A DNA stretch of 8,698 nucleotides. It comes from Acholeplasmataceae bacterium UBA6235. GTDB lineage: Bacteria; Bacillota_I; Bacilli_A; Acholeplasmatales; UBA5453. Where the stretch lies: NCBI GenBank assembly GCA_002441525.1, contig DJWH01000108.1, positions 1 through 8,698 of the forward strand. Direction: 5' to 3'. A program made the position numbers and the translations under genes. The notes below the pieces were generated by a model. The model had not been told where the DNA came from. It worked only from the letters and a program-made list of their open reading frames with translations, and did not search any database. Shown here in pieces: positions 1 through 6,213 of the stretch; the stretch's first letter is position 1; each line of letters opens with the position of its first letter.

Positions 1-608
1 TAGACGGTACCCTCATCGATTCTAACCACCTCATTATAACCACCTTTAAATACGTATTTGAAACCGAACTACCACATATTCAAATGAAAGAAGAAGATTA
101 CTTCCCTTTTATCGGACCGACCCTTGTACAAGGGTTTGGCAAATATGTTCAAGATGAAACACAAATTCAACACTTAATTCAAGTGTATCGTAAGAAAAAT
201 TTAGAATTACACGACGATTATGTCAAAGCGTTTGAAGGCGCACAAGAACTATTAATTCATTTAAAATCTCGCGGTATCCAAACTGGGATTGTGTCGTCAA
301 AAATGCATTTTTTAATTGAACGTGGACTTAAAGTGACCGGACTATTGCCATATTTTGACGTCATTATCGGATCGGATGATGTTGTAAATCACAAACCCCA
401 TCCAGAACCGATTCAAAAAGCGTTAAGCTTGTTTGATGATATCGATGAAGCGGTTTATGTGGGTGACCACCCAAACGATATATTGTCAGGAAAAGCGGCT
501 GGTATTAAAACCATCGGTATGAATTACAGTTGGAATTTAGAGGACTTAAAAAAAGCGAAAGCGGATTATTATTTAGATTCACTCATTCAAATAAAAGAGG
601 TGATTTAA
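1..608 (+). CDS. ppaX: HAD-superfamily phosphatase, PpaX-like (5' partial)
   Basis: The reading frame is open from base 3 with no start in the window. It begins inside HAD motif I, reading DGTLIDS from base 3, so the first Asp of DxDGT and about ten residues are missing. The ATG at 84 is an internal methionine, not the start. Counting from that Met, motif II is GIVSSK (residues 68-73), motif III is the Lys of KPHPEP (about 104), and motif IV is GDHPND (127-132) with both acidic residues. An alpha-helical cap lies between motifs I and II. About 201 residues are visible; B. subtilis PpaX has about 216, so little is lost. PpaX hydrolyses the pyrophosphate released when HPr kinase/phosphorylase dephosphorylates P-Ser-HPr; related HAD enzymes are phosphoglycolate phosphatases. 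The family assignment is firm. The PpaX name is inferred from fold subtype and from the neighbouring trxB and whiA. The stop codon abuts the trxB start. Confidence 0.75.
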   Translation, partial: DGTLIDSNHLIITTFKYVFETELPHIQMKEEDYFPFIGPTLVQGFGKYVQDETQIQHLIQVYRKKNLELHDDYVKAFEGAQELLIHLKSRGIQTGIVSSKMHFLIERGLKVTGLLPYFDVIIGSDDVVNHKPHPEPIQKALSLFDDIDEAVYVGDHPNDILSGKAAGIKTIGMNYSWNLEDLKKAKADYYLDSLIQIKEVI

Positions 609-1523
609 ATGTATGATTTAGTGATTATAGGTGCAGGACCGGCTGGATTAACCGCGGCGATTTACGCTCAACGTGCGAATTTGAAAACCATCATGATTGA
701 AAAAAGCGCACCCGGTGGACAAATCGTGAACACTGGAGAAATCGAAAACTATACTGGTTTTACCAAACTCTCCGGGGGCGATTTAGCCCTAAATATGTTC
801 AATCACGCCATGGCTCTAGGGGTTGAATATGGCTATGGGGATGTCCGTTCTGTCCAAAAGGTAGATAATCTTTTTAAGATTGTGACAGAACAAGAAACCT
901 ATGATGCTAAAGCCTGTATTGTCGCTTCCGGCATGATTCAACGAAAATTAGGTCTAGAACATGAAGAACGCCTATCTGCCAATGGCATTAGTTGGTGTGC
1001 AATTTGTGACGGCCCGATCTATAAAGGTGAAGATGTTGTGGTCATTGGTGGTGGAAATAGCGCGGTTGAAGAATCGAGTTATCTAGCCACGCTTGTCAAT
1101 CACTTAACCATTGTCCAAAATCTACCTCATTTTACCGCGGATAAGAAGTCCATTGATCATTTAGTGAAACAGTCCAATGTTACAGCTCATTTCAATTCAT
1201 TAGTCACTCAGTTTATTGTGGAAAATGACAAATTGACAGGGGTTGAAATCACCAACAGTAAAACAGAAGAAAAGACCATTATTCCATGTAAAGGTGTATT
1301 TGAATACATTGGATGGAATCCAAACACGTATATGTTAAAAGGATTGAATATCACCAATGCTTGGGGATACATCGAAGCCAATGAAAAGATGGAAACAGCC
1401 ATCCCTGGGTTATTCGCTGCAGGGGATGTTAGAGTCAAACAAATTAGACAAGTCGTCACAGCGACCGCCGATGGCGCAATCGCTGTACAAAATGTATTAA
1501 GATATCTAGAATCACGGGAATAA
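609..1523 (+). CDS. trxB: Thioredoxin reductase homologue (FAD-dependent)
   Basis: The protein has 304 residues, slightly short for low-molecular-weight TrxB (about 310-320). An N-terminal FAD-binding GAGPAG lies at residues 8-13. The redox CxxC is C130-A-I-C133 followed by Asp134, as in family CAxCD motifs. A second dinucleotide-binding GGGNSAVEE is at 147-155, and the FAD-contacting FAAGDVR at 269-275 is followed by [12 protein letters not shown]. TrxB reduces thioredoxin in the cytoplasm, usually with NADPH. The oddity is that the segment aligned with HRRxxxR, which binds the NADPH 2'-phosphate, reads QNLPHFT (170-176) with no arginine. The enzyme may prefer NADH, use another donor, or act on another partner. 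The start is supported by AGAGGTGA just upstream (about 596-603). The ATG directly follows the upstream stop, so translation is probably coupled. The overlapping minus-strand frame at 1208-1624 is an antisense shadow. Confidence 0.9.
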   Translation: MYDLVIIGAGPAGLTAAIYAQRANLKTIMIEKSAPGGQIVNTGEIENYTGFTKLSGGDLALNMFNHAMALGVEYGYGDVRSVQKVDNLFKIVTEQETYDAKACIVASGMIQRKLGLEHEERLSANGISWCAICDGPIYKGEDVVVIGGGNSAVEESSYLATLVNHLTIVQNLPHFTADKKSIDHLVKQSNVTAHFNSLVTQFIVENDKLTGVEITNSKTEEKTIIPCKGVFEYIGWNPNTYMLKGLNITNAWGYIEANEKMETAIPGLFAAGDVRVKQIRQVVTATADGAIAVQNVLRYLESRE

Positions 1524-1526
1524 ACT

Positions 1527-2462
1527 ATGTCATTTGCGAAAACAGTTAAAGATGAGATTGTTAAAATTAGAACGGATGCGAAAGAACAACTGGCAGAATT
1601 ATCGGCGTTATTACATTTAAACACCGATATCCATCTAACCAGTGAAGGTGTGCATCTAGAGTTTCACACGAATAACCCTTCGATCGCGAGAAGGTTTTTC
1701 GTACTCATCAAAAACATGTATGATGCGAAAACAGAAATCATTTCCAAAAAAGAGATGAGATTAAAGAAGAAGAGCGGTTATTTGGTTTTGGTTAAATCCC
1801 ATGTAAACAAAATCATGGATGAACATTCGATGGTGGAACAAAACACCCTTGAGTATGAGTTTTTAACGGAAACCGATGAAGAAAAAAGAGCGTATCTTCG
1901 AGGGGCATTTCTCGCCTCTGGTTCAGTCAATGACCCCATTAAACCTACATATCATTTGGAATTATTCGTGATGGATAAAACCGATGCTATCTTCATTCAA
2001 CGCTTGATGAATCACTTTGATTTGAATGCGAAAATCACCAAACGTAGACAAGGTTTGATTGTCTATCTAAAAGAATCTGAAGCCATCAGTGCCTTCTTAA
2101 GTGCAATCGGTGCCGTAGAAGCGGTATTTAAGTTTGAAGATGAACGCATTAAACGCGATTTCAATAATTCCATCAATCGTTTGATCAATATAGAAATCGC
2201 CAATGAAAAGAAAACCATTGAAGCTGCGAATGAACAATTAGAAGACATTGAACTAATCAAAGCCAATAAAGCTTTCGGTACCATCGATGCAAAACTAAAA
2301 GACACCATTCGTTTGCGTGAAGCCTACCCAGAAGCGTCATTGAATGAGCTCATTGAAAAATACCAAGAAGAAACGGGTCAAACCATTTCTAAATCAGGGA
2401 TGAACCACCGCCTATTAAAAATAAAAGCGTTGGCAGAATTCATTCGGGAGGGTAAAAAATGA
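1527..2462 (+). CDS. whiA: WhiA, DNA-binding cell-division/sporulation-type regulator
   Basis: The 311-residue length fits WhiA (about 310-330). The N-terminus MSFAKTVKDEI and the AELSALLHLN stretch match the WhiA N-terminal domain. YLRGAFLASGSVNDP (123-137) is the degenerate LAGLIDADG core; homing endonuclease activity is lost in this family. A helical linker (about 202-245) leads to a C-terminal helix-turn-helix (about 270-306) containing ISKSGMNHRLLKI. In Actinobacteria WhiA controls sporulation genes. In Firmicutes it is nucleoid-associated and influences cell division and chromosome segregation. Three bases separate it from trxB, and it overlaps acpS by the ATGA at 2459-2462. Its TGA stop shows that UGA is a terminator here. 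In Bacillus and many relatives rapZ and yvcK lie directly upstream of whiA; here they are absent between trxB and whiA. Confidence 0.95.
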   Translation: MSFAKTVKDEIVKIRTDAKEQLAELSALLHLNTDIHLTSEGVHLEFHTNNPSIARRFFVLIKNMYDAKTEIISKKEMRLKKKSGYLVLVKSHVNKIMDEHSMVEQNTLEYEFLTETDEEKRAYLRGAFLASGSVNDPIKPTYHLELFVMDKTDAIFIQRLMNHFDLNAKITKRRQGLIVYLKESEAISAFLSAIGAVEAVFKFEDERIKRDFNNSINRLINIEIANEKKTIEAANEQLEDIELIKANKAFGTIDAKLKDTIRLREAYPEASLNELIEKYQEETGQTISKSGMNHRLLKIKALAEFIREGKK

Positions 2463-2815
2463 TGACCACAGGCATTGATTTGGTTGAAATCAACCGTATT
2501 AGAGCATTGTATAGTACCGCGTTTGTTGAACGAATTCTATCTAAAAAAGAACATCAATTTTTCGAAGATATTCAAAATGAAAACAGACGATTTACTTTCT
2601 TAGCAGGACGTTTCGCAGCGAAAGAAGCGTTATTTAAAGCCTTGAAGAAAGGTGATAAAACGTTGAATTTCGCCGATATCACCATTTTGAATGATGAAGA
2701 TGGGGCACCCTATATCGAATCATTCCCTAAAAGTCAGCTTTACAAGTCTGAATTGAGTATTTCACACACCGATCTCTACGCTGTAGCGATTGTCTTACTT
2801 GAAATAAAAGAATAA
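2459..2815 (+). CDS. acpS: Holo-[acyl-carrier-protein] synthase AcpS
   Basis: The 118-residue length is typical of AcpS. The enzyme transfers 4'-phosphopantetheine from CoA to apo-ACP, activating fatty-acid synthesis in the cytoplasm. Motif 1 is GIDLVEINRI with the Mg-binding Asp7. Motif 2 is FLAGRFAAKEALFKAL (47-62) with Glu56 as the second metal ligand. A C-terminal LSISHTDLYAVA strand (about 99-110) completes the fold. The start overlaps the whiA stop as ATGA. A strong GGGAGG (about 2447-2452) sits at suitable spacing, and ATG occurs twice in tandem (2459 and 2462), so either could be used with one residue difference. It is the last gene of the ppaX-trxB-whiA-acpS run. I see no clear hairpin terminator after it. 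Confidence 0.95.
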   Translation: MMTTGIDLVEINRIRALYSTAFVERILSKKEHQFFEDIQNENRRFTFLAGRFAAKEALFKALKKGDKTLNFADITILNDEDGAPYIESFPKSQLYKSELSISHTDLYAVAIVLLEIKE

Positions 2816-2836
2816 TTACCATATTCTCTATTCAAC

Positions 2837-2890
2837 TTGTAAGAACATCATATTTTTTGTATAATATCATAGGAATGAGGAGAGATTAAC
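2837..2890 (+). promoter_or_regulatory. Sigma-A-type promoter and RBS of the membrane CxxC protein gene
   Basis: The -35 TTGTAA (2837-2842) is separated by 17 bp from a perfect -10 TATAAT (2860-2865). A strong Shine-Dalgarno GAGGAGAG (2877-2884) precedes the ATG at 2891. The -35 matches consensus at four of six positions. This makes the downstream gene an independent unit, with only 75 bp between acpS and its start. Confidence 0.75.
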
Positions 2891-3460
2891 ATGCCACGCG
2901 TTACGAATACAAAACAACCTGTTAAAAAACAAAATAACAAAAAAGCAGTTCAACCAAGCCAAACTTCTAGCAAAGTAATGCTTTATACCGTCCTAGGTAT
3001 TTTATTGATTGGGATTGGCGCACTTACTTACTGGTTAGTGGATACCTATGTTTTTAAAGATAAAGAACCAAACTATGATCGATTTGAAACCCTTGAACAC
3101 ATCGTTTTAGATGAATACAAATGGTTGGTCAATGACAACGAAGAAGATGCATTAGAAGACGTAAAATACGATGTTTATGTCTATATTTATAATGGTAACT
3201 TTGAAGAATGCACCGTTTGTGAAGACTTAGAAAGTGCAGTGATTGCAGCAGCAGAAGCCGCTGGTAGTCAAAACTATTCATTCTTTGTCATGAATTACAA
3301 CGATACCGATAATTCAAGCCTTTCAAGCTATATTTCAGGTCTCTTATTACCGAGCAGACCAGCCTTGATTCACATCCAAGGGGATGCTTTAGCAACTGAA
3401 AATGCCATTATTACAAGTCCTACATCGATTTTATCAACACTAAACTCAATTAGAAATTAA
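2891..3460 (+). CDS. Single-pass membrane protein with thioredoxin-like CxxC domain
   Basis: I do not recognise a named family for this 189-residue protein. Residues 1-28 are basic (seven Lys/Arg) and polar, then one hydrophobic helix spans about 29-54. The positive-inside rule puts the remaining 135 residues outside the cytoplasm. There is no lipobox, so it is a signal anchor rather than a lipoprotein. The outer domain has an acidic linker (82-90), a beta strand VYVYIYN (95-101), C107-T-V-C110, a helix LESAVIAAAEAA, and a strand YSFFVMNYND. Next comes SRPALIHIQGD, where Pro157 could be the cis-proline of a thioredoxin fold. That order matches thioredoxin-like folds, so a membrane-tethered thiol-disulfide protein is a reasonable inference, not a proof. 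The acidic context of the CxxC (EECTVCED) is unlike classical WCGPC. The gene has its own promoter and its stop codon is embedded in a terminator. Confidence 0.7.
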   Translation: MPRVTNTKQPVKKQNNKKAVQPSQTSSKVMLYTVLGILLIGIGALTYWLVDTYVFKDKEPNYDRFETLEHIVLDEYKWLVNDNEEDALEDVKYDVYVYIYNGNFEECTVCEDLESAVIAAAEAAGSQNYSFFVMNYNDTDNSSLSSYISGLLLPSRPALIHIQGDALATENAIITSPTSILSTLNSIRN

Positions 3461-3481
3461 AAGGGCGATTAGGCCCTTTTT
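3459..3481 (+). terminator. Rho-independent terminator after the CxxC membrane protein gene
   Basis: The stem AAAAGGGC (3459-3466) pairs with GCCCTTTT (3473-3480) around a six-base loop, followed by a short T tract that partly belongs to the stem. The last bases of the upstream stop codon lie in the stem. Only 23 bp separate it from the tex start, so tex may depend partly on read-through. Confidence 0.75.
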
Positions 3482-3504
3482 GTCCGAAAAAAGGTGGAAC
3501 ATAT

Positions 3505-5682
3505 ATGGATCAATTATTAGTCAAAGAAATCGCGAATACACTCAGTATTAAAGACAAACAAATCGAAGCTGTTTTAAGCTTACTCGATGAAGGCAACACC
3601 ATCCCATTCATTGCGAGATATCGTAAAGAAGTCACTGGTGGTCTCGATGAAGAACAAATCAACGAGATTCACAAGTCTTGGGAATACGGGGTTAACTTAT
3701 TAAAGAGAAAAGAAGACGTCATCCGCTTGATTGAAGAAAAAGGCATGATGACCGATGAATTACGCAATAACATCTTGAAATCGACCAAATTGGTTGAAGT
3801 TGAAGATTTATATAGACCTTATAAGGAAAAGAAAAAAACCAAGGCGACCGAAGCCATCGCGATGGGTTTAGAACCACTCGCAAAATTGATTTTAACTTTT
3901 CCAAATCAAATCAACTTAGAAGCTGAAGCAAGCAAGTTCATCAATGAACAAGTCAAATCCGCTGAAGACGCGATTACCGGTGCGAAATACATCATTGCTG
4001 AACAAGTGAGTGATAATGCAGATTACCGTAAAGCACTCCGTGTTGAGATGGAAGTTGACGGAATAATTACTTCAAAAGTGAAGAAAAATGGCGAACAACT
4101 CGATGAAAAACACGTCTATGAAATGTATTATGACCATGTCGAAAAAGTATCTAAAGTAGCCCCTCACAGAGTCTTAGCGATGAACCGCGCAGAAGATGAA
4201 AAAATTATTTCAGTTTCTATTGACAGCAATACCCCTGCGATGTTAAAATATCTCGGTTCAAAAATTTTAACCAATCCGAGTTCACCGGTTGTACCTGTAG
4301 TAGAGTCAGCGATTGAAGACGCATTAAAGCGTTTAATCTATCCAAGTTTAGAGCGTGAGATTCGTGCCGATTTGACTTCTAAAGCAGAAGATCAAGCCAT
4401 CGAAGTCTTCGCTATGAACTTGAGAAACCTCTTATTACAAAGACCGATGAAGAATAAAGTTGTTCTAGGTGTTGACCCGGCATACCGTACCGGTTGCAAA
4501 CTTTGTGTTGTAAACGAACAAGGTACTGTCTTACAAAAAGGTGTCATCTACCCACATGAAAAGTATAAAGGTGAAGAACACATCGAAGATCGTGTCACTT
4601 TATCTGAAAAAATCATCAGACAATTCATTGCGAAACACAATGTCGATATCATCGCCATTGGTAATGGAACAGCCTCACGCGAAACTGAAGCCTTTATTGC
4701 AGAGCTCCTTAAGAAGTATGACTTAACGACAAAATATGTCATTGTGTCAGAAGCTGGCGCTTCGGTTTACTCTGCTTCAGAGTTAGCTAGAGAAGAATTC
4801 CCTGAGTATTCAGTTGAAGAACGTTCAGCAGCATCCATTGCGAGACGTCTTCAAGACCCATTATCGGAACTCGTTAAAATTGATCCAAAATCGATTGGTG
4901 TTGGTCAATATCAACACGACGTATCACAAAAGAAACTATCCGAATCCCTAGATTTTATTGTAAGTAACGCAGTAAACCAAGTTGGCGTCAACGTCAATAC
5001 GGCTTCAAAATCCTTACTTACCTATGTATCTGGATTAAATAAAACGGTCTCCGAGAACATCGTGAAGCACCGTGATCAGCATGGCGCGTTTAAATCACGC
5101 GAAGACATTAAAAAAGTCCCTCGTCTAGGGGACAAAGCGTTTGAACAATCGGTGGGGTTCTTACGCATCGTCGGTGGCGATGAAGCGCTCGATATTACAG
5201 CGATTCACCCAGAATCTTACGCCACTGCCAAACAGATCATGAAAAAATATCAGATTACACCAGACCAATTTGGTAAACCTGAATTGAAGAAAGTCATCGA
5301 TCAAATCAACAGAGCAGCCTTACAACAAGAACTCTCTGTGGATAAATACACCTTAAACGACATATTAGATGCATTTATTGCCCCTCAAAGAGACCCAAGA
5401 GACCAGTTTGACGCACCAGTTTTAAGAAACGATATTCTCCATCTCGAAGACTTAAAACCAGGTATGATGTTAGAAGGTACCGTCAGAAACGTAGTTGATT
5501 TCGGTGCATTCGTAGATTGCGGTTTAAAAGAAGATGGTTTGGTCCATATTTCGAAACTATCCAAAGGCTTTGTCAAACATCCTAAAGATGTGGTCGCCGT
5601 TGGAGATATAGTTAAAGTATGGGTATTAAGTGTAGATGAAAAACGAGGCAAAGTCTCTCTCTCTATGATTGAACCTCGATAA
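3505..5682 (+). CDS. tex: Tex, S1-domain transcription accessory / RNA-binding protein
   Basis: The 725-residue length fits Tex (about 720-780). The N-terminal Tex helical domain contains TIPFIARYRKEVTGGLDE (32-49) and DLYRPYKEKKKTKA (101-114), both family hallmarks. A YqgF/RNase H-like domain starts at VLGVDPAYRTGCK (320-332), with GNGTASRETE (387-396) and SEAGASVYSASE (415-426). Helix-hairpin-helix repeats run about 485-560, including VNVNTASKSLLTYVSGL. A C-terminal S1 RNA-binding domain spans about 651-723 (GTVRNVVDFGAFVDCG). Tex proteins bind nucleic acid and affect transcription and stress survival; the precise role differs between species. The start is set by AAGGTGG (3491-3497) eight bases before the ATG. 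The frames on the opposite strand inside this gene are shadows. Confidence 0.97.
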   Translation: MDQLLVKEIANTLSIKDKQIEAVLSLLDEGNTIPFIARYRKEVTGGLDEEQINEIHKSWEYGVNLLKRKEDVIRLIEEKGMMTDELRNNILKSTKLVEVEDLYRPYKEKKKTKATEAIAMGLEPLAKLILTFPNQINLEAEASKFINEQVKSAEDAITGAKYIIAEQVSDNADYRKALRVEMEVDGIITSKVKKNGEQLDEKHVYEMYYDHVEKVSKVAPHRVLAMNRAEDEKIISVSIDSNTPAMLKYLGSKILTNPSSPVVPVVESAIEDALKRLIYPSLEREIRADLTSKAEDQAIEVFAMNLRNLLLQRPMKNKVVLGVDPAYRTGCKLCVVNEQGTVLQKGVIYPHEKYKGEEHIEDRVTLSEKIIRQFIAKHNVDIIAIGNGTASRETEAFIAELLKKYDLTTKYVIVSEAGASVYSASELAREEFPEYSVEERSAASIARRLQDPLSELVKIDPKSIGVGQYQHDVSQKKLSESLDFIVSNAVNQVGVNVNTASKSLLTYVSGLNKTVSENIVKHRDQHGAFKSREDIKKVPRLGDKAFEQSVGFLRIVGGDEALDITAIHPESYATAKQIMKKYQITPDQFGKPELKKVIDQINRAALQQELSVDKYTLNDILDAFIAPQRDPRDQFDAPVLRNDILHLEDLKPGMMLEGTVRNVVDFGAFVDCGLKEDGLVHISKLSKGFVKHPKDVVAVGDIVKVWVLSVDEKRGKVSLSMIEPR

Positions 5683-5696
5683 ATAAACAATATAAG

Positions 5697-5730
5697 AAAA
5701 GCACACCTCTCCAGTGCTTTTTTTATTTTA
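5697..5730 (+). terminator. Rho-independent terminator of tex
   Basis: AAAAGCAC (5697-5704) pairs perfectly with GTGCTTTT (5714-5721) across a nine-base loop, and a T-rich tail follows. It starts 15 bp after the tex stop and separates tex from the tRNA unit. Confidence 0.88.
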
Positions 5731-5770
5731 TGTAGGGGTTATCAAAGATAAAAAAGTTTCATGTTTTTGG

Positions 5771-5804
5771 TTGACACTACGCCCAAAATAGGTTATCATA
5801 TAAT
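5771..5804 (+). promoter_or_regulatory. Promoter of the tRNA-Ser/tRNA-Glu unit
   Basis: A perfect -35 TTGACA (5771-5776) is followed after 17 bp by TATCAT (5794-5799), a five-of-six -10. An overlapping perfect TATAAT (5799-5804) would need a 22-bp spacer, so TATCAT is the better partner. The mature tRNA-Ser begins at 5815, which leaves a very short leader. Confidence 0.75.
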
Positions 5805-5814
5805 AGCGCATTCT

Positions 5815-5907
5815 GGAGTAGTACTCAAGAGGCTGAAGAGGCGCCCCTGCTAAGGGTGTAGACGGGCCAAAACTCGTGCGAGGGTTCAAATCCCTCCTGC
5901 TCCGCCA
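5815..5907 (+). tRNA. tRNA-Ser(GCU)
   Basis: The gene is 93 nt including an encoded CCA. The acceptor arm GGAGTAG pairs with CTGCTCC with one G-T wobble, and the discriminator is G. The anticodon stem CGCCC/GGGTG encloses loop CTGCTAA with anticodon GCT at 5849-5851, reading AGC/AGU. A long variable arm, as in class II tRNAs, precedes the T arm GAGGG-TTCAAAT-CCCTC. Flanking AGCGCA (5805-5810) and TGCGCT (5911-5916) could pair around the precursor. Confidence 0.95.
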
Positions 5908-5935
5908 CTGTGCGCTTTTATTATGTTTTAAGCTT

Positions 5936-6011
5936 GGCCCGTTGGAGAAACGGTTAACTCACATGCCTTTCACGCATGCATTCACGGGTTCGAATCCCGT
6001 ACGGGTCACCA
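5936..6011 (+). tRNA. tRNA-Glu(UUC)
   Basis: The gene is 76 nt with an encoded CCA. The acceptor GGCCCGT pairs with ACGGGTC (one G-T wobble) and the discriminator is A. The anticodon stem CATGC/GCATG holds loop CTTTCAC with anticodon TTC at 5969-5971. The T arm is ACGGG-TTCGAAT-CCCGT. It lies 28 bp after tRNA-Ser with no promoter or terminator between, so the two are probably cotranscribed and processed. Confidence 0.95.
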
Positions 6012-6024
6012 TAACTAGCCGAAT

Positions 6025-6056
6025 AGTCATTCTCAATTAAGAGAGTGGCTTTTTTT
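6025..6056 (+). terminator. Rho-independent terminator of the tRNA-Ser/tRNA-Glu unit
   Basis: AGTCATTCTC (6025-6034) pairs over 10 bp with GAGAGTGGCT (6041-6050), with two G-T wobbles and an AATTAA loop. A run of seven T follows, counting the last stem base. It ends about 35 bp before the inferred IS boundary. Confidence 0.88.
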
Positions 6057-6090
6057 GTCTTTTTAGAGCTGACAAGTAGATGGAATATCA

Positions 6091-6113
6091 GTATAGGTCA
6101 AATATCTACACCA
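6091..6113. repeat. IS66 terminal inverted repeat, tnpC-side
   Basis: The + strand reads inward GTATAGGTCAAATA, then after three mismatched bases (and one shared A) ACAC. It agrees with the opposite end at 16 of 23 positions. The exact outer base is inferred from the GTA start shared by both ends. Confidence 0.6.
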
Positions 6114-6127
6114 TAAATGTATATTAA

Positions 6128-6163
6128 AAGCGCTACAGTCCAAATTTACTGGATGTAGCGCTT
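6128..6163. terminator. Strong hairpin downstream of tnpC, possible bidirectional terminator
   Basis: AAGCGCTACA (6128-6137) pairs with TGTAGCGCTT (6154-6163) in a perfect 10-bp stem. TCCA/TGGA extends it by four pairs beyond a single bulged G (6138). Both exits are T-rich: TTTTAATAT on the minus strand and GTTTTATAA on the plus strand. It lies 50 bp beyond the tnpC stop, inside the IS. It could end the transposase transcript and also block transcription entering from the tRNA side. Confidence 0.65.
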
Positions 6164-6193
6164 GTTTTATAACGAGAGTTGAATCCCCATCAC

Positions 6194-6213
6194 GGCGGAA
6201 AATGGCGGATTAT
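6194..6213. repeat. Tandem 10-bp direct repeat at the tnpC 3' end
   Basis: GGCGGAAAAT (6194-6203) is followed directly by GGCGGATTAT (6204-6213), eight of ten bases identical. The second copy reaches into the tnpC stop codon. It is GC-rich against an AT-rich background. Its function is unknown; a subterminal transposase site is possible. Confidence 0.5.

Noticed and set aside
1208..1624. 138-codon open frame on the minus strand across trxB and whiA
   Set aside because: It is antisense to two firmly identified genes and shows no recognisable motif. The same holds for the minus-strand frames at 2063-2308, 3719-3904, 4548-4742 and 5385-5690.
5799..5804. Perfect TATAAT as the -10 of the tRNA promoter
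   Set aside because: The spacer to TTGACA would be 22 bp. The overlapping TATCAT at 5794-5799 gives the ideal 17 bp.
6076..6109. GTAGAT/ATCTAC inverted repeat, and 6076 as an alternative IS edge
   Set aside because: It is only 6 bp with a 22-bp spacer and it crosses the inferred boundary. The match to the right end from 6076 (about 10 of 16) is poorer than from 6091, and it gives no target duplication either.
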